From an uncultured Lentisphaeria bacterium (GTDB lineage Bacteria; Verrucomicrobiota; Lentisphaeria; Victivallales; Victivallaceae): DNA of 7,510 bases. Every line of letters starts with the position of its first letter. The stretch's first letter is position 1. This document shows positions 1 through 5,795 of this stretch, piece after piece. The stretch is taken from positions 1 to 7,510 of the forward strand of contig CAIJKT010000162.1 in the NCBI GenBank assembly GCA_903821255.1, written 5' to 3'. The notes beneath the pieces are model-generated. The model searched no databases. It saw nothing but the letters and a program-made list of their open reading frames with translations, and was not told the DNA's origin. The position numbers were made by a program, and so were the translations under genes.

Positions 1-44
1 GTTTCCGCTTGCATTTTCGTCTTTCGGTTTGTCCTCTGAGGCAT
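1..44 (-). CDS. Possible start of next gene, partial
   Basis: An ATG on the minus strand lies 8 bases past the stop codon of the LacI-family gene and opens a frame of 14 codons (MPQRTNRKTKMQAE) that runs off the left edge. A second in-frame ATG occurs at codon 11. The peptide is basic and polar and too short to assign to a family. No convincing ribosome binding site precedes the first ATG, so the real start may be the second one or there may be no gene here. The tight spacing would fit co-transcription with the regulator. Confidence 0.25.
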   Translation of the reverse strand, partial: MPQRTNRKTKMQAE

Positions 45-52
45 TGTTGTTT

Positions 53-1111
53 TCATTCTGTGCATTTCCCCTTTAATTTAATTTTTTTAGGCGGTGCGGT
101 TGATTTTCTGACAACCAGCCTTACTTCCAGTTTCCGGTTTTCAGGATTGTCCAAAATATCGGTTCTCTTATTTCTTATCGCTTTTATAAGTATGTTTGCC
201 GTTTCCTTGCCCATCTGTTCAAAAGGCTGGGCTACCGTAGTCAATGGCACTACCGCATATTTTGCAACATCCAAATCGGCAAATCCGATGACTGAAAGAT
301 CTTCCGGCACTTTTATTCCCATCTTATAGGCGACCTGCAACACATTACAGGCAAGATAGTCGGAATAGCAGACAAGTGCGGTTGGTCTTTTATCCTCATT
401 TTCAGACAAAATGCTTCTGATCGGCGGTTCGCTTTCATCATTTTGCGTCGCGAAGCCGTGTATGATTCGCGGATTGCCGGAACCAGGAACATGCTCCTTT
501 ATTCCAGCAATAAATCCATTTTCACGATTTATCGTGAATTCCGTTTCGGATTTGTCTGAAATATATGAAATGCGGCGGTGTCCAAGCCCGGCAAGATATT
601 TAACTGCATCTCTGGCACCTTGAAAGTCGTCGGAGGTAATGCCGATACCGGCAGTTGCGTTGCTAAGGTTGACGGTTGCGCAGGGAATGTGCTTTCTGTC
701 CGCTTCATGCAGAATTAAATCAAAGTCAGTGTTTCTGGGGGAATGGAAAATTATCCCTGCGACACGCTGTTCTATTAATTGCCGTATAATGTTCTCCTGG
801 GTGTTATGCGCCAAATGGTATATTTTCACCGCGAAGCTCTGCCGGGTGGCTTCCTCCAGAATGCCGGACATTATTTTGCCGATGTATTCCACGTCGGTAG
901 CGCTGGCAACAAATGCGATCACATCATTCCTGCCGGTAACCATTGATCGGGCTATTTCATTGCGTGCATAGCCCATTTCCAGCGAGACTTTCTCCACCAG
1001 ATTGCGGGTGTGCTCGCCTATGCGGAGTTCCTTCCCGCGGTTATTCAACACCAGCGAGACCGTAGTCTTGCTGATTTGAAGTTTTTGCGCTATGTCTTGA
1101 ATTGTGACCAT
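53..1111 (-). CDS. LacI-family transcriptional regulator
   Basis: A 352-residue protein with the standard LacI/GalR layout and usual length. Residues 3-22 (TIQDIAQKLQISKTTVSLVL) form the helix-turn-helix, followed by the hinge region (NEIARSMVTGR, 51-61), where the usual hinge leucine appears to be Met57. Residues 62-335 match the periplasmic-binding-protein-like sugar sensor: GHRRISYI at 177-184, RENGFIAGI at 196-204, and VPEDLSVIGFADLD at 268-281. The C-terminus is lysine-rich. The ATG is supported by AAGG six bases upstream. Such proteins bind a palindromic operator as dimers and are released, or more rarely activated, by a small sugar. The neighbouring hydrolase and transporter genes, transcribed in the same direction, suggest it controls their sugar. 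Two 17-bp operator-like repeats upstream suggest autoregulation. The exact ligand cannot be read from sequence. Confidence 0.95.
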   Translation of the reverse strand: MVTIQDIAQKLQISKTTVSLVLNNRGKELRIGEHTRNLVEKVSLEMGYARNEIARSMVTGRNDVIAFVASATDVEYIGKIMSGILEEATRQSFAVKIYHLAHNTQENIIRQLIEQRVAGIIFHSPRNTDFDLILHEADRKHIPCATVNLSNATAGIGITSDDFQGARDAVKYLAGLGHRRISYISDKSETEFTINRENGFIAGIKEHVPGSGNPRIIHGFATQNDESEPPIRSILSENEDKRPTALVCYSDYLACNVLQVAYKMGIKVPEDLSVIGFADLDVAKYAVVPLTTVAQPFEQMGKETANILIKAIRNKRTDILDNPENRKLEVRLVVRKSTAPPKKIKLKGKCTE

Positions 1112-1121
1112 TGCGAACCTT

Positions 1122-1138
1122 AGTTTATCGTTTTAGCA
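1122..1138. promoter_or_regulatory. Putative LacI-type operator O1
   Basis: AGTTTATCGTTTTAGCA lies 10 bases upstream of the regulator's start codon. It matches the site at 1190-1206 in 15 of 17 bases, and the two mismatches sit symmetrically either side of the central CG. A central CG with partly symmetric flanks is typical of LacI-family operators. A repressor bound here would sit in the 5' leader just ahead of the ribosome binding site. The role is inferred from family habit and placement. Confidence 0.5.
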
Positions 1139-1189
1139 AATTCGCCAAAAAATCTTTTTAAATGTTATAATTTCGCATTGCTTATTCTA

Positions 1190-1206
1190 AGTTTAACGGT
1201 TTAGCA
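1190..1206. promoter_or_regulatory. Putative LacI-type operator O2
   Basis: AGTTTAACGGTTTAGCA is the second copy of the 17-bp site, 68 bp from O1 centre to centre. It covers the -10 element and much of the spacer of the predicted regulator promoter, so binding would exclude RNA polymerase. The pair could allow looping or cooperative binding, but the spacing is near a half-integral number of helical turns, so that is uncertain. Confidence 0.5.
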
Positions 1207-1218
1207 GGAAAAAGTCAA
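1190..1218 (-). promoter_or_regulatory. Predicted sigma-70-type promoter of the LacI-family gene
   Basis: On the minus strand TTGACT (1213-1218) is followed after exactly 17 bases by TAAACT (1190-1195). This matches the -35 consensus at five of six positions and the -10 at four of six. The start point would be near 1183, giving a leader of about 70 bases that contains O1. The promoter lies in the 174-bp gap after the hydrolase gene, so the regulator can be transcribed on its own. Confidence 0.5.
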
Positions 1219-1285
1219 TACCCGTTTTGAAAAAAGAAGAAAAATATTGTTGCTTGCGACTTTTTAACCGCTTCTTAAAGTTATT

Positions 1286-2905
1286 TCATGCTTTTTTCAG
1301 CTTGAAAATACCCCAGGATACGCCGTCCAGTTTTATCACCGCGTCTTTGCCTTTGATATTGATTGCGGCGCCGGAAACCATTACCGGTTCCGCGCCTGCG
1401 ATGTTCAATTTCAGAGATATTTTAACCGGTTTACCCGATGGATTGATTGCAATCAAATATTTATCCCAGCCTTTGCCGCCGCGCTGATATATCAGCGGGT
1501 AGGAGTTTGCACCGGACAGCACTTTAACCTTGCCGTCGTTGCGCAGTGCCGGGGTATTCCGGCGCAGTTCGAGCAGTTGACGGACATGGTTCAGCAAAGA
1601 ATCCGGACTTTCATCCTGTGCAGCAACAGTCGGTCTGCCGGCCGCCGGGTCCAGCGGCAGATAGAGTTTATCCGGTCTGGCTGATGAGAAGCCGGCATTA
1701 GCCTGGTCGTTCCACTGCATTGGCGTGCGGGTGCCGGTGCGGGTATAGCCGCCTTCCTTGGACGGCAGATCAGGCTGGAAGCGCATTCCGATCTCATCCC
1801 CGTAATAGATTGACGGAACACCCGGCCAGGTCAGGATGAATGTGAACGCCGCCTTCATTTCAGCGGTTGAACGGTAATAGTTAAGCCGCTGGAAATCATG
1901 GTTGGCGCTCGGAACGGAGATGAACCCTTTCCCTTCGGTCTTCTTAAGCGCTTTCATGTATTCTTTCAAAAACAGTTTCGGCGAACCTTTGCCGGCTTCA
2001 TCGAAGAAGCAGACCCCGTCAGTCGGACGGCCGCATACTGCTGGATTTTTTAACAGCATTTCACCGTATCCTGGAATCCCGAAATGCAGTATGAAATCGA
2101 TATCAAATCCGGCTTTGCCGACGGAATCGGCGGGATTGCCCCATTCCGCAATTGTAACCGCATGCGGATAATTTTTTCTGATCCACGGCTGCAGATTGTC
2201 GTGCCATAAATTGATAACGGCTTCGGAGCCGGGATCGTTCTTTATCAGTGACGACGCCATGTCCACGCGGAAACCGTCGCAGCCCTTGTCCAGCCAGAAC
2301 TTCATTATTTTCTTCAGTTCGGCGATTACCGCTTTCGGGCCTTTGCCGTCGACCGGCTCTTCCCATGGTCTGGCCGGGTCCGGATTGGCGAAGCCGTAAT
2401 TCAACGCCGGCTGGCTCCAGAAGAAGTTAATCATGAAGTTGCCGTTTCGCTGCGCATAACCGTTGACCCATTTGCCGTATTCCGGGATATTGCCCCAGTG
2501 ATCTGTCCAGAGGTAATATTGGGAATACTTGCCGGGTTCTGGTTGCGCGGACTGCTTGAACCATTCGCAATCCAGGGCAGTGTGTCCAGCCACCAGGTCA
2601 AGGCAGACGCGCAGCCCGCGCTTGTGGGCTTCCGCGCAGAGACGTTCCATATCTTTATTGGTGCCGTAGCGCGGTGCGATCTTGTAAAAATCACGGACAT
2701 CATATCCGGCATCGTTGAACGGCGAATCGAAGCAGGGGCACAGCCAGAGCAAATTAACGCCAAGCGAGGCGATGTAATCAAGTTTCTTGATTATACCCGG
2801 CAGATCGCCGATACCGTCGCCGTTGGAGTCATAATAACTTTGCGGATATATCTGATACAGTACTGCGTCTTTAATCCACTCTCTGCCGGATTGATTTTTT
2901 TTCAT
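1286..2905 (-). CDS. GH13 alpha-glucosidase / alpha-amylase family glycoside hydrolase
   Basis: A 539-residue glycoside hydrolase family 13 enzyme without a signal peptide, so probably cytoplasmic. The barrel begins at AVLYQIYPQSYYDSNGDG (14-31), with the DxNxDxxxD calcium-site pattern at 26-34. Conserved region I is DLVAGH (103-108). Region II, GFRVD, gives the nucleophile Asp215 and its Arg213. Region III, TIAEW, gives the acid/base Glu254. Region IV, ANHD, gives Asp337. GTRTPMQWNDQANAGFS (391-407) is typical of the oligo-1,6-glucosidase, alpha-glucosidase and trehalose synthase branch. The C-terminal beta domain spans about 460-539. Retaining cleavage of alpha-linked gluco-oligosaccharides is expected, but hydrolysis and transglycosylation or isomerisation cannot be separated by eye. 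The gene follows the transporter gene by 23 bases, so the two are likely co-transcribed. Region I has Gly107 where Asn is usual, which is worth noting for metal binding. Confidence 0.93.
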   Translation of the reverse strand: MKKNQSGREWIKDAVLYQIYPQSYYDSNGDGIGDLPGIIKKLDYIASLGVNLLWLCPCFDSPFNDAGYDVRDFYKIAPRYGTNKDMERLCAEAHKRGLRVCLDLVAGHTALDCEWFKQSAQPEPGKYSQYYLWTDHWGNIPEYGKWVNGYAQRNGNFMINFFWSQPALNYGFANPDPARPWEEPVDGKGPKAVIAELKKIMKFWLDKGCDGFRVDMASSLIKNDPGSEAVINLWHDNLQPWIRKNYPHAVTIAEWGNPADSVGKAGFDIDFILHFGIPGYGEMLLKNPAVCGRPTDGVCFFDEAGKGSPKLFLKEYMKALKKTEGKGFISVPSANHDFQRLNYYRSTAEMKAAFTFILTWPGVPSIYYGDEIGMRFQPDLPSKEGGYTRTGTRTPMQWNDQANAGFSSARPDKLYLPLDPAAGRPTVAAQDESPDSLLNHVRQLLELRRNTPALRNDGKVKVLSGANSYPLIYQRGGKGWDKYLIAINPSGKPVKISLKLNIAGAEPVMVSGAAINIKGKDAVIKLDGVSWGIFKLKKA

Positions 2906-2928
2906 AATTGTCTCTGCTGGGGTTATTG

Positions 2929-4086
2929 CTATGATTTAACCGGTTTAAGATAATGCACTCTGGCTTGTACCGCCATGACCAGCAGTACCAGAATGCCGAC
3001 CACATAGAATGGCATGCTGGAGTTGGTTTTGTCGGCTATAACCCCCCCCGCAATCGGCCCGATGATGGAGGTAATGCCGACGACGGCTTCATTGATTGCG
3101 ACATATTTTGAACTTCTTGTCGGGTGCACCAGGGAATGGAACACCAGATAAAAGAAAAACATTCCTGAATATATGCCGTAGAATAATGCCGCCATATAAA
3201 ATGTTCCGGGCTTGGAACCCATACCGAAAAGCAGCAGGCCAAGCAGGCCTGACAATGAAAAAAGCGCTACCGGAACCGGCCTGTACATCCAGAATTTACT
3301 GCGGATGAACGCCAGTCCGATGAATGCCTGGGTAAAACTGACTATCGCCAGAATCACGCCTTGATCGGTCTTGGACAGTTCCAGAATGGCGGCCTTTACC
3401 GGAAACAGCGATCTTATCACGGCGACGGTAATGCAGCCGACGCCGGCAGCCAGCCAGCCCAGCCATGCCAGGTCCGGCATTTTCGAATAATCTTCCGATT
3501 TAGCCGATTTGCCAGTAACGCTGACTGTTTCGTGATGCCGGTCGGCATATTTTTTTAGTTTCCATATTCCGGCCGCTACCGTCAGCCCCATTGTTGCGTT
3601 CATTACATAGCACCATTGCCACCCGAAATTAGGCCAGACGTAACCGCAGATAAAAGGTCCGCATGCCATGCCGAAGCTCCAGGAAAAAGTATAAAGCGCG
3701 GTGGATCTCACCACGCTGCCGTCTTCTCCGTGTTCCAGTGATTTCATAAACACCTGGAACGGGGTGAAGAAAAGCGCGGCGGCCACGCCCATCAAGGCCG
3801 TCCACAGATATTGCGCGCCAAGAGCGGGAACGACAATATAGCCGGTTGAAAGCAGAGTAACCGCTCCGCCTGAAATAACAATAATCTGCGCTGCATTCTT
3901 ATGGTTGACAACCCGCCCGACGGCGATTGAACAGAGTGAGTAAATAAAAGCCCAGGTCGCCATCACGCCTGTTACCGTCAACGAACTGGCGCCGCTTTCG
4001 GAGTATCTGACTGCGGTTACAAAAAAGACTGCGCCTACAACCATGTCCATCATCGCCGGAAAAAGATATATCAAAAAGCGTATCAT
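2929..4086 (-). CDS. Major facilitator superfamily transporter, probably for sugars
   Basis: A 385-residue integral inner-membrane protein with about twelve hydrophobic helices, near residues 4-25, 38-57, 67-87, 92-112, 129-150, 156-176, 206-226, 240-260, 268-288, 295-318, 331-350 and 358-375. A polar cytoplasmic loop (177-205) separates the two six-helix halves, as in the MFS fold. Motif-like GPFICGYVW (143-151) and GPIAGGVIADK (343-353) end helices 5 and 11 in the usual places. The length is typical. The ATG has AGGG seven bases upstream. It is the first gene of a likely two-gene unit with the GH13 hydrolase, which suggests it brings in the oligosaccharide that the hydrolase cuts. Substrate and coupling ion cannot be read from sequence. 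Confidence 0.9.
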   Translation of the reverse strand: MIRFLIYLFPAMMDMVVGAVFFVTAVRYSESGASSLTVTGVMATWAFIYSLCSIAVGRVVNHKNAAQIIVISGGAVTLLSTGYIVVPALGAQYLWTALMGVAAALFFTPFQVFMKSLEHGEDGSVVRSTALYTFSWSFGMACGPFICGYVWPNFGWQWCYVMNATMGLTVAAGIWKLKKYADRHHETVSVTGKSAKSEDYSKMPDLAWLGWLAAGVGCITVAVIRSLFPVKAAILELSKTDQGVILAIVSFTQAFIGLAFIRSKFWMYRPVPVALFSLSGLLGLLLFGMGSKPGTFYMAALFYGIYSGMFFFYLVFHSLVHPTRSSKYVAINEAVVGITSIIGPIAGGVIADKTNSSMPFYVVGILVLLVMAVQARVHYLKPVKS

Positions 4087-4122
4087 GTAATAACCCTATA
4101 TAATTTTAAAGATAGAAAAGTA

Positions 4123-4153
4123 TTAATATCGCATTTTTCAACGTTTTTTCAAC
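4123..4153 (-). promoter_or_regulatory. Candidate promoter and operator ahead of the transporter-hydrolase unit
   Basis: On the minus strand TTGAAA (4147-4152) and an 18-base spacer lead to TATTAA (4123-4128), a modest promoter match. Between them lies a CG-centred site at 4135-4151 (TTTTCAACGTTTTTTCA on the plus strand) that agrees with operator O2 in 11 of 17 bases. It also forms part of a direct repeat of TTTTTCAAC. Both points are weak and other -35/-10 pairings are possible in this AT-rich leader. Confidence 0.22.
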
Positions 4154-4239
4154 TGTTCTTATGACAAGAAAACAAGTATCTGTCTTTACCCGTGCGGTTT
4201 ACAGGCGCTTGGGCATGATTCGCATGATAAACTGGATAT

Positions 4240-4648
4240 GGACACCTCTTACCCTCATTCTGGACAGCCCCGTCCGGGACGGACGACACCCCATTTGGGA
4301 CAGCCCATTCTGAGACTTTGGAGTGTCGTTGAGCATATACCATATCAACATTCTGGACATCCGCTCTGCATTTCCCGATTCCCAACTTTCCACTTTTATC
4401 TCCCGCATTCGCGGGATCCGCAAGCGGGGCACACTCTCGCACTCGCGGGCTTTCCCATTCCGAGACATTGGAGAGTCGTTGAGCATAACGTCTTTCAATT
4501 TCACAACCATTTTGGACACCTCTTACCCTCATTCTGGACAGCCCGTCCGGGACGGACGACACGAACAAACTATTTTGGAACAGCCTATTCCGATACTTTG
4601 GAGAGTCGTTGAGCATAACGTCTTTCAATTTTACAACCATTTTGGACA
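4240..4648. repeat. Block of modular direct repeats, non-coding
   Basis: This stretch is built from two repeated modules. Module A occurs at 4240-4289 and 4514-4562 and is identical except for one base of length. It holds the small palindrome GTCCG-GGA-CGGAC. Module B occurs at 4454-4518 and 4584-4648 (the 51-base cores at 4468-4518 and 4598-4648 differ at one base), with a shorter copy at 4304-4337. A short motif, CATTYTGGACA or a close variant, recurs at 4256, 4292, 4349, 4508, 4530, 4571 and 4638. A perfect CCCGC-ATTC-GCGGG hairpin is at 4402-4415. Open frames here have no family features and arise from the repetition. Function and origin are unknown. Confidence 0.8.
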
Positions 4649-4673
4649 ATCCGGCCCCCTGCCCAAAGCCGAT

Positions 4674-4702
4674 TTAACCACAGAGACACAAAGGCACAGA
4701 GA
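4674..4702. repeat. Dispersed 'accacagagacacaaaggcacagag' repeat
   Basis: The run after TTAACC consists of degenerate ACAGAG/ACACA units and reads TTETQRHRE in one frame. Sequences of this kind recur in intergenic regions of many unrelated environmental bacterial genomes and are often miscalled as short proteins. Only one copy is visible here, so its repeat nature rests on recall of the family and not on this window. Confidence 0.45.
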
Positions 4703-4733
4703 AATCCTTTTTCTTTATTTTTGATACCAACTC

Positions 4734-4910
4734 CTAGCAGTCTGTCGGACTGAAAAAAATATGGTACATTATTGAGTGATTATCCCAATAGTAAGTCTAT
4801 GTATTCATATCTATGATACAAATTGAAGCTCATGTATTGCAATTATTGGCTGAATAATAAAAAAAATCACTTTAATGAATTATAAAAATCTCAGTCCGAC
4901 AGGCTCCTAG
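4734..4910. mobile_element. MITE-like non-autonomous element with CTAG flanks
   Basis: The ends CAGTCTGTCGGACTGA (4738-4753) and TCAGTCCGACAGGCTC (4891-4906) are inverted repeats matching at 14 of 16 bases. They are directly flanked by CTAG at 4734-4737 and 4907-4910, which looks like a 4-bp target duplication. The 169-bp element is AT-rich and has no coding frame. The same end, CAGCCTGTCGGACT, next to CTAG, starts the insertion sequence at 7388, so that element's transposase is the likely source of mobility. The left end is itself a small hairpin (CAGTC-TGTCG-GACTG). Because CTAG is palindromic and present at all three ends, it could instead be part of the termini. Confidence 0.75.
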
Positions 4911-5203
4911 GCGGAAAGAGTCCTCATGACAAGTGGTTCGAAAAGAAAGCTGCATTTACAGGAGACCGTCCTGATGATAATGGGAAATTTAAAGGAAAAT
5001 TAGAGCAATGCGGCAAAGGCGATACAATAATAATTTATGCGAACGATATCGGTGTCGTAGGTGTTGGTGAAGTTATAGATGGGAACGTTAAAACCTGTAG
5101 TGCGGGACAAATCGTTTATTGTAAACCTCATGAACAAAATGAAAATAGGCTTGGAGTAAATTGGCATACTGATTTAAGGCAAAATCCAATATCATGCAAA
5201 GAA
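4911..5203 (+). pseudogene. EVE/PUA-like N-terminal remnant of the HNH gene
   Basis: The reading frame of the HNH gene stays open upstream of its first usable start, back to a stop at 4883-4885 inside the MITE-like element. It encodes PHDKWFEKKAAF, a GKGDTIIIYANDIGVVGVGEV stretch near 5012-5071, and a polar region ending NWHTDLRQNPI. The 'kGD-iiiYa---GvvGvGeV' pattern resembles the beta-barrel core of EVE/PUA-like domains, which read modified bases in several restriction endonucleases. No ATG, GTG or TTG occurs in frame across this stretch, so it cannot be translated from its own start. Removing the element and one CTAG does not help, because it brings a TGA into frame five codons upstream. 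The domain name is an inference from the pattern. Confidence 0.55.
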
Positions 5204-5701
5204 TTGAAAAAAACTATCGGTTGGAATCCTAGTCAAACCATTAGTGGTATTATTACTCAAGAAAATATCGAAAAAATACAATTCCTGATTTCTGAGTACA
5301 ATAATAATGAATCAGTATTCTCGGAAGAAGAAAAATGTTTACAAGGATCGCCAGAAAGTAATGAAGATGGTCACAAAAAAGATCATATAGGGATTCGCTA
5401 TGAGAGAAATCCTGTTCTCAGAAGAAAAGCAATAGCAATACATGGAACAGTATGTTTTGCGTGTGATTTTGATTTTAAGCAAATATACGGAGAACACGGG
5501 AATGGATTTGTTGAAATACACCATGTTAAACCACTATTTGAAGTAGGAAAAGCACACATAGTAGATCCGAAAAATGATCTGATTCCGCTCTGCAGCAACT
5601 GTCACCGAATGGTACATAGGAGAAAAAATAGAATTATCCCCTGGCAAGAATTAAAAGATATAATTAAAAAACACAAAATCTCAGACGATGTGATTTCATA
5701 A
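5204..5701 (+). CDS. HNH endonuclease, McrA-like, 5'-truncated gene
   Basis: A 165-residue frame from a TTG codon, the first in-frame start after the upstream remnant, with only a weak AAAG-type ribosome site; it probably does not mark the original start. Residues 84-138 form a zinc-stabilised HNH nuclease: CFAC (Cys84, Cys87), FVEIHHVKPL (His106-His107), NDLIPLCSNCH (Asn124, Cys130, Cys133, His134) and the trailing VHRR. This matches the McrA-type ββα-metal nuclease core, and all key residues are present. Residues 1-60 are a linker. With the EVE/PUA-like segment upstream, the ancestral protein was probably a modification-dependent restriction enzyme. As it stands the gene has lost its start next to the MITE-like element. 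It may be a pseudogene or may yield the bare nuclease domain. The next gene begins 94 bases downstream on the same strand. Confidence 0.85.
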   Translation: MKKTIGWNPSQTISGIITQENIEKIQFLISEYNNNESVFSEEEKCLQGSPESNEDGHKKDHIGIRYERNPVLRRKAIAIHGTVCFACDFDFKQIYGEHGNGFVEIHHVKPLFEVGKAHIVDPKNDLIPLCSNCHRMVHRRKNRIIPWQELKDIIKKHKISDDVIS

Positions 5702-5772
5702 ACAATTAGGAATCGTTGTTTCCAATTTCTTGCAATGCATAAAAAAAAGATAATATTAATGGTTGTGTATTT

Positions 5773-5795
5773 TATAATCATTTTTTAGAGGAATT
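5773..5795 (+). promoter_or_regulatory. Candidate -10 box and ribosome binding site of the TPR gene
   Basis: A perfect TATAAT (5773-5778) sits after an A-rich tract at 5741-5748, without a good -35 hexamer. AGAGGA (5787-5792) is the ribosome binding site. It is 3 bases from GTG at 5796 and 12 from ATG at 5805, so neither start has ideal spacing. If the start of transcription is near 5785, the ATG leaves a more workable leader. Confidence 0.35.

Noticed and set aside
1161..1175. Plus-strand promoter with TATAAT at 1166-1171
   Set aside because: No credible plus-strand gene follows; the frame at 1227-1487 is antisense to the hydrolase gene.
1902..2953. Several plus-strand and minus-strand open frames of 60-151 residues inside the hydrolase gene
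   Set aside because: They overlap a well-supported GH13 gene in other frames and show no domain features.
4240..4648. CRISPR array
   Set aside because: Repeat units are long, unevenly spaced and arranged as two alternating modules, with no uniform spacers and no cas genes nearby.
4149..4649. Minus-strand open frames of 166 and 106 residues across the repeat block
   Set aside because: Both are made of the same repeated DNA read in different frames (MSKMVVKLKDVMLNDSP appears in each), with no family signature and no consistent frame.
4238..4724. Plus-strand open frames of 124 and 133 residues in the repeat block
   Set aside because: They overlap each other and the minus-strand frames, and their sequence follows the repeat modules; one ends in the TTETQRHRE string known from non-coding repeats.
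5704..5735. Terminator after the HNH gene
   Set aside because: The imperfect AATTAGGAA/TTCCAATT pairing needs a bulge and is not followed by a T-run.
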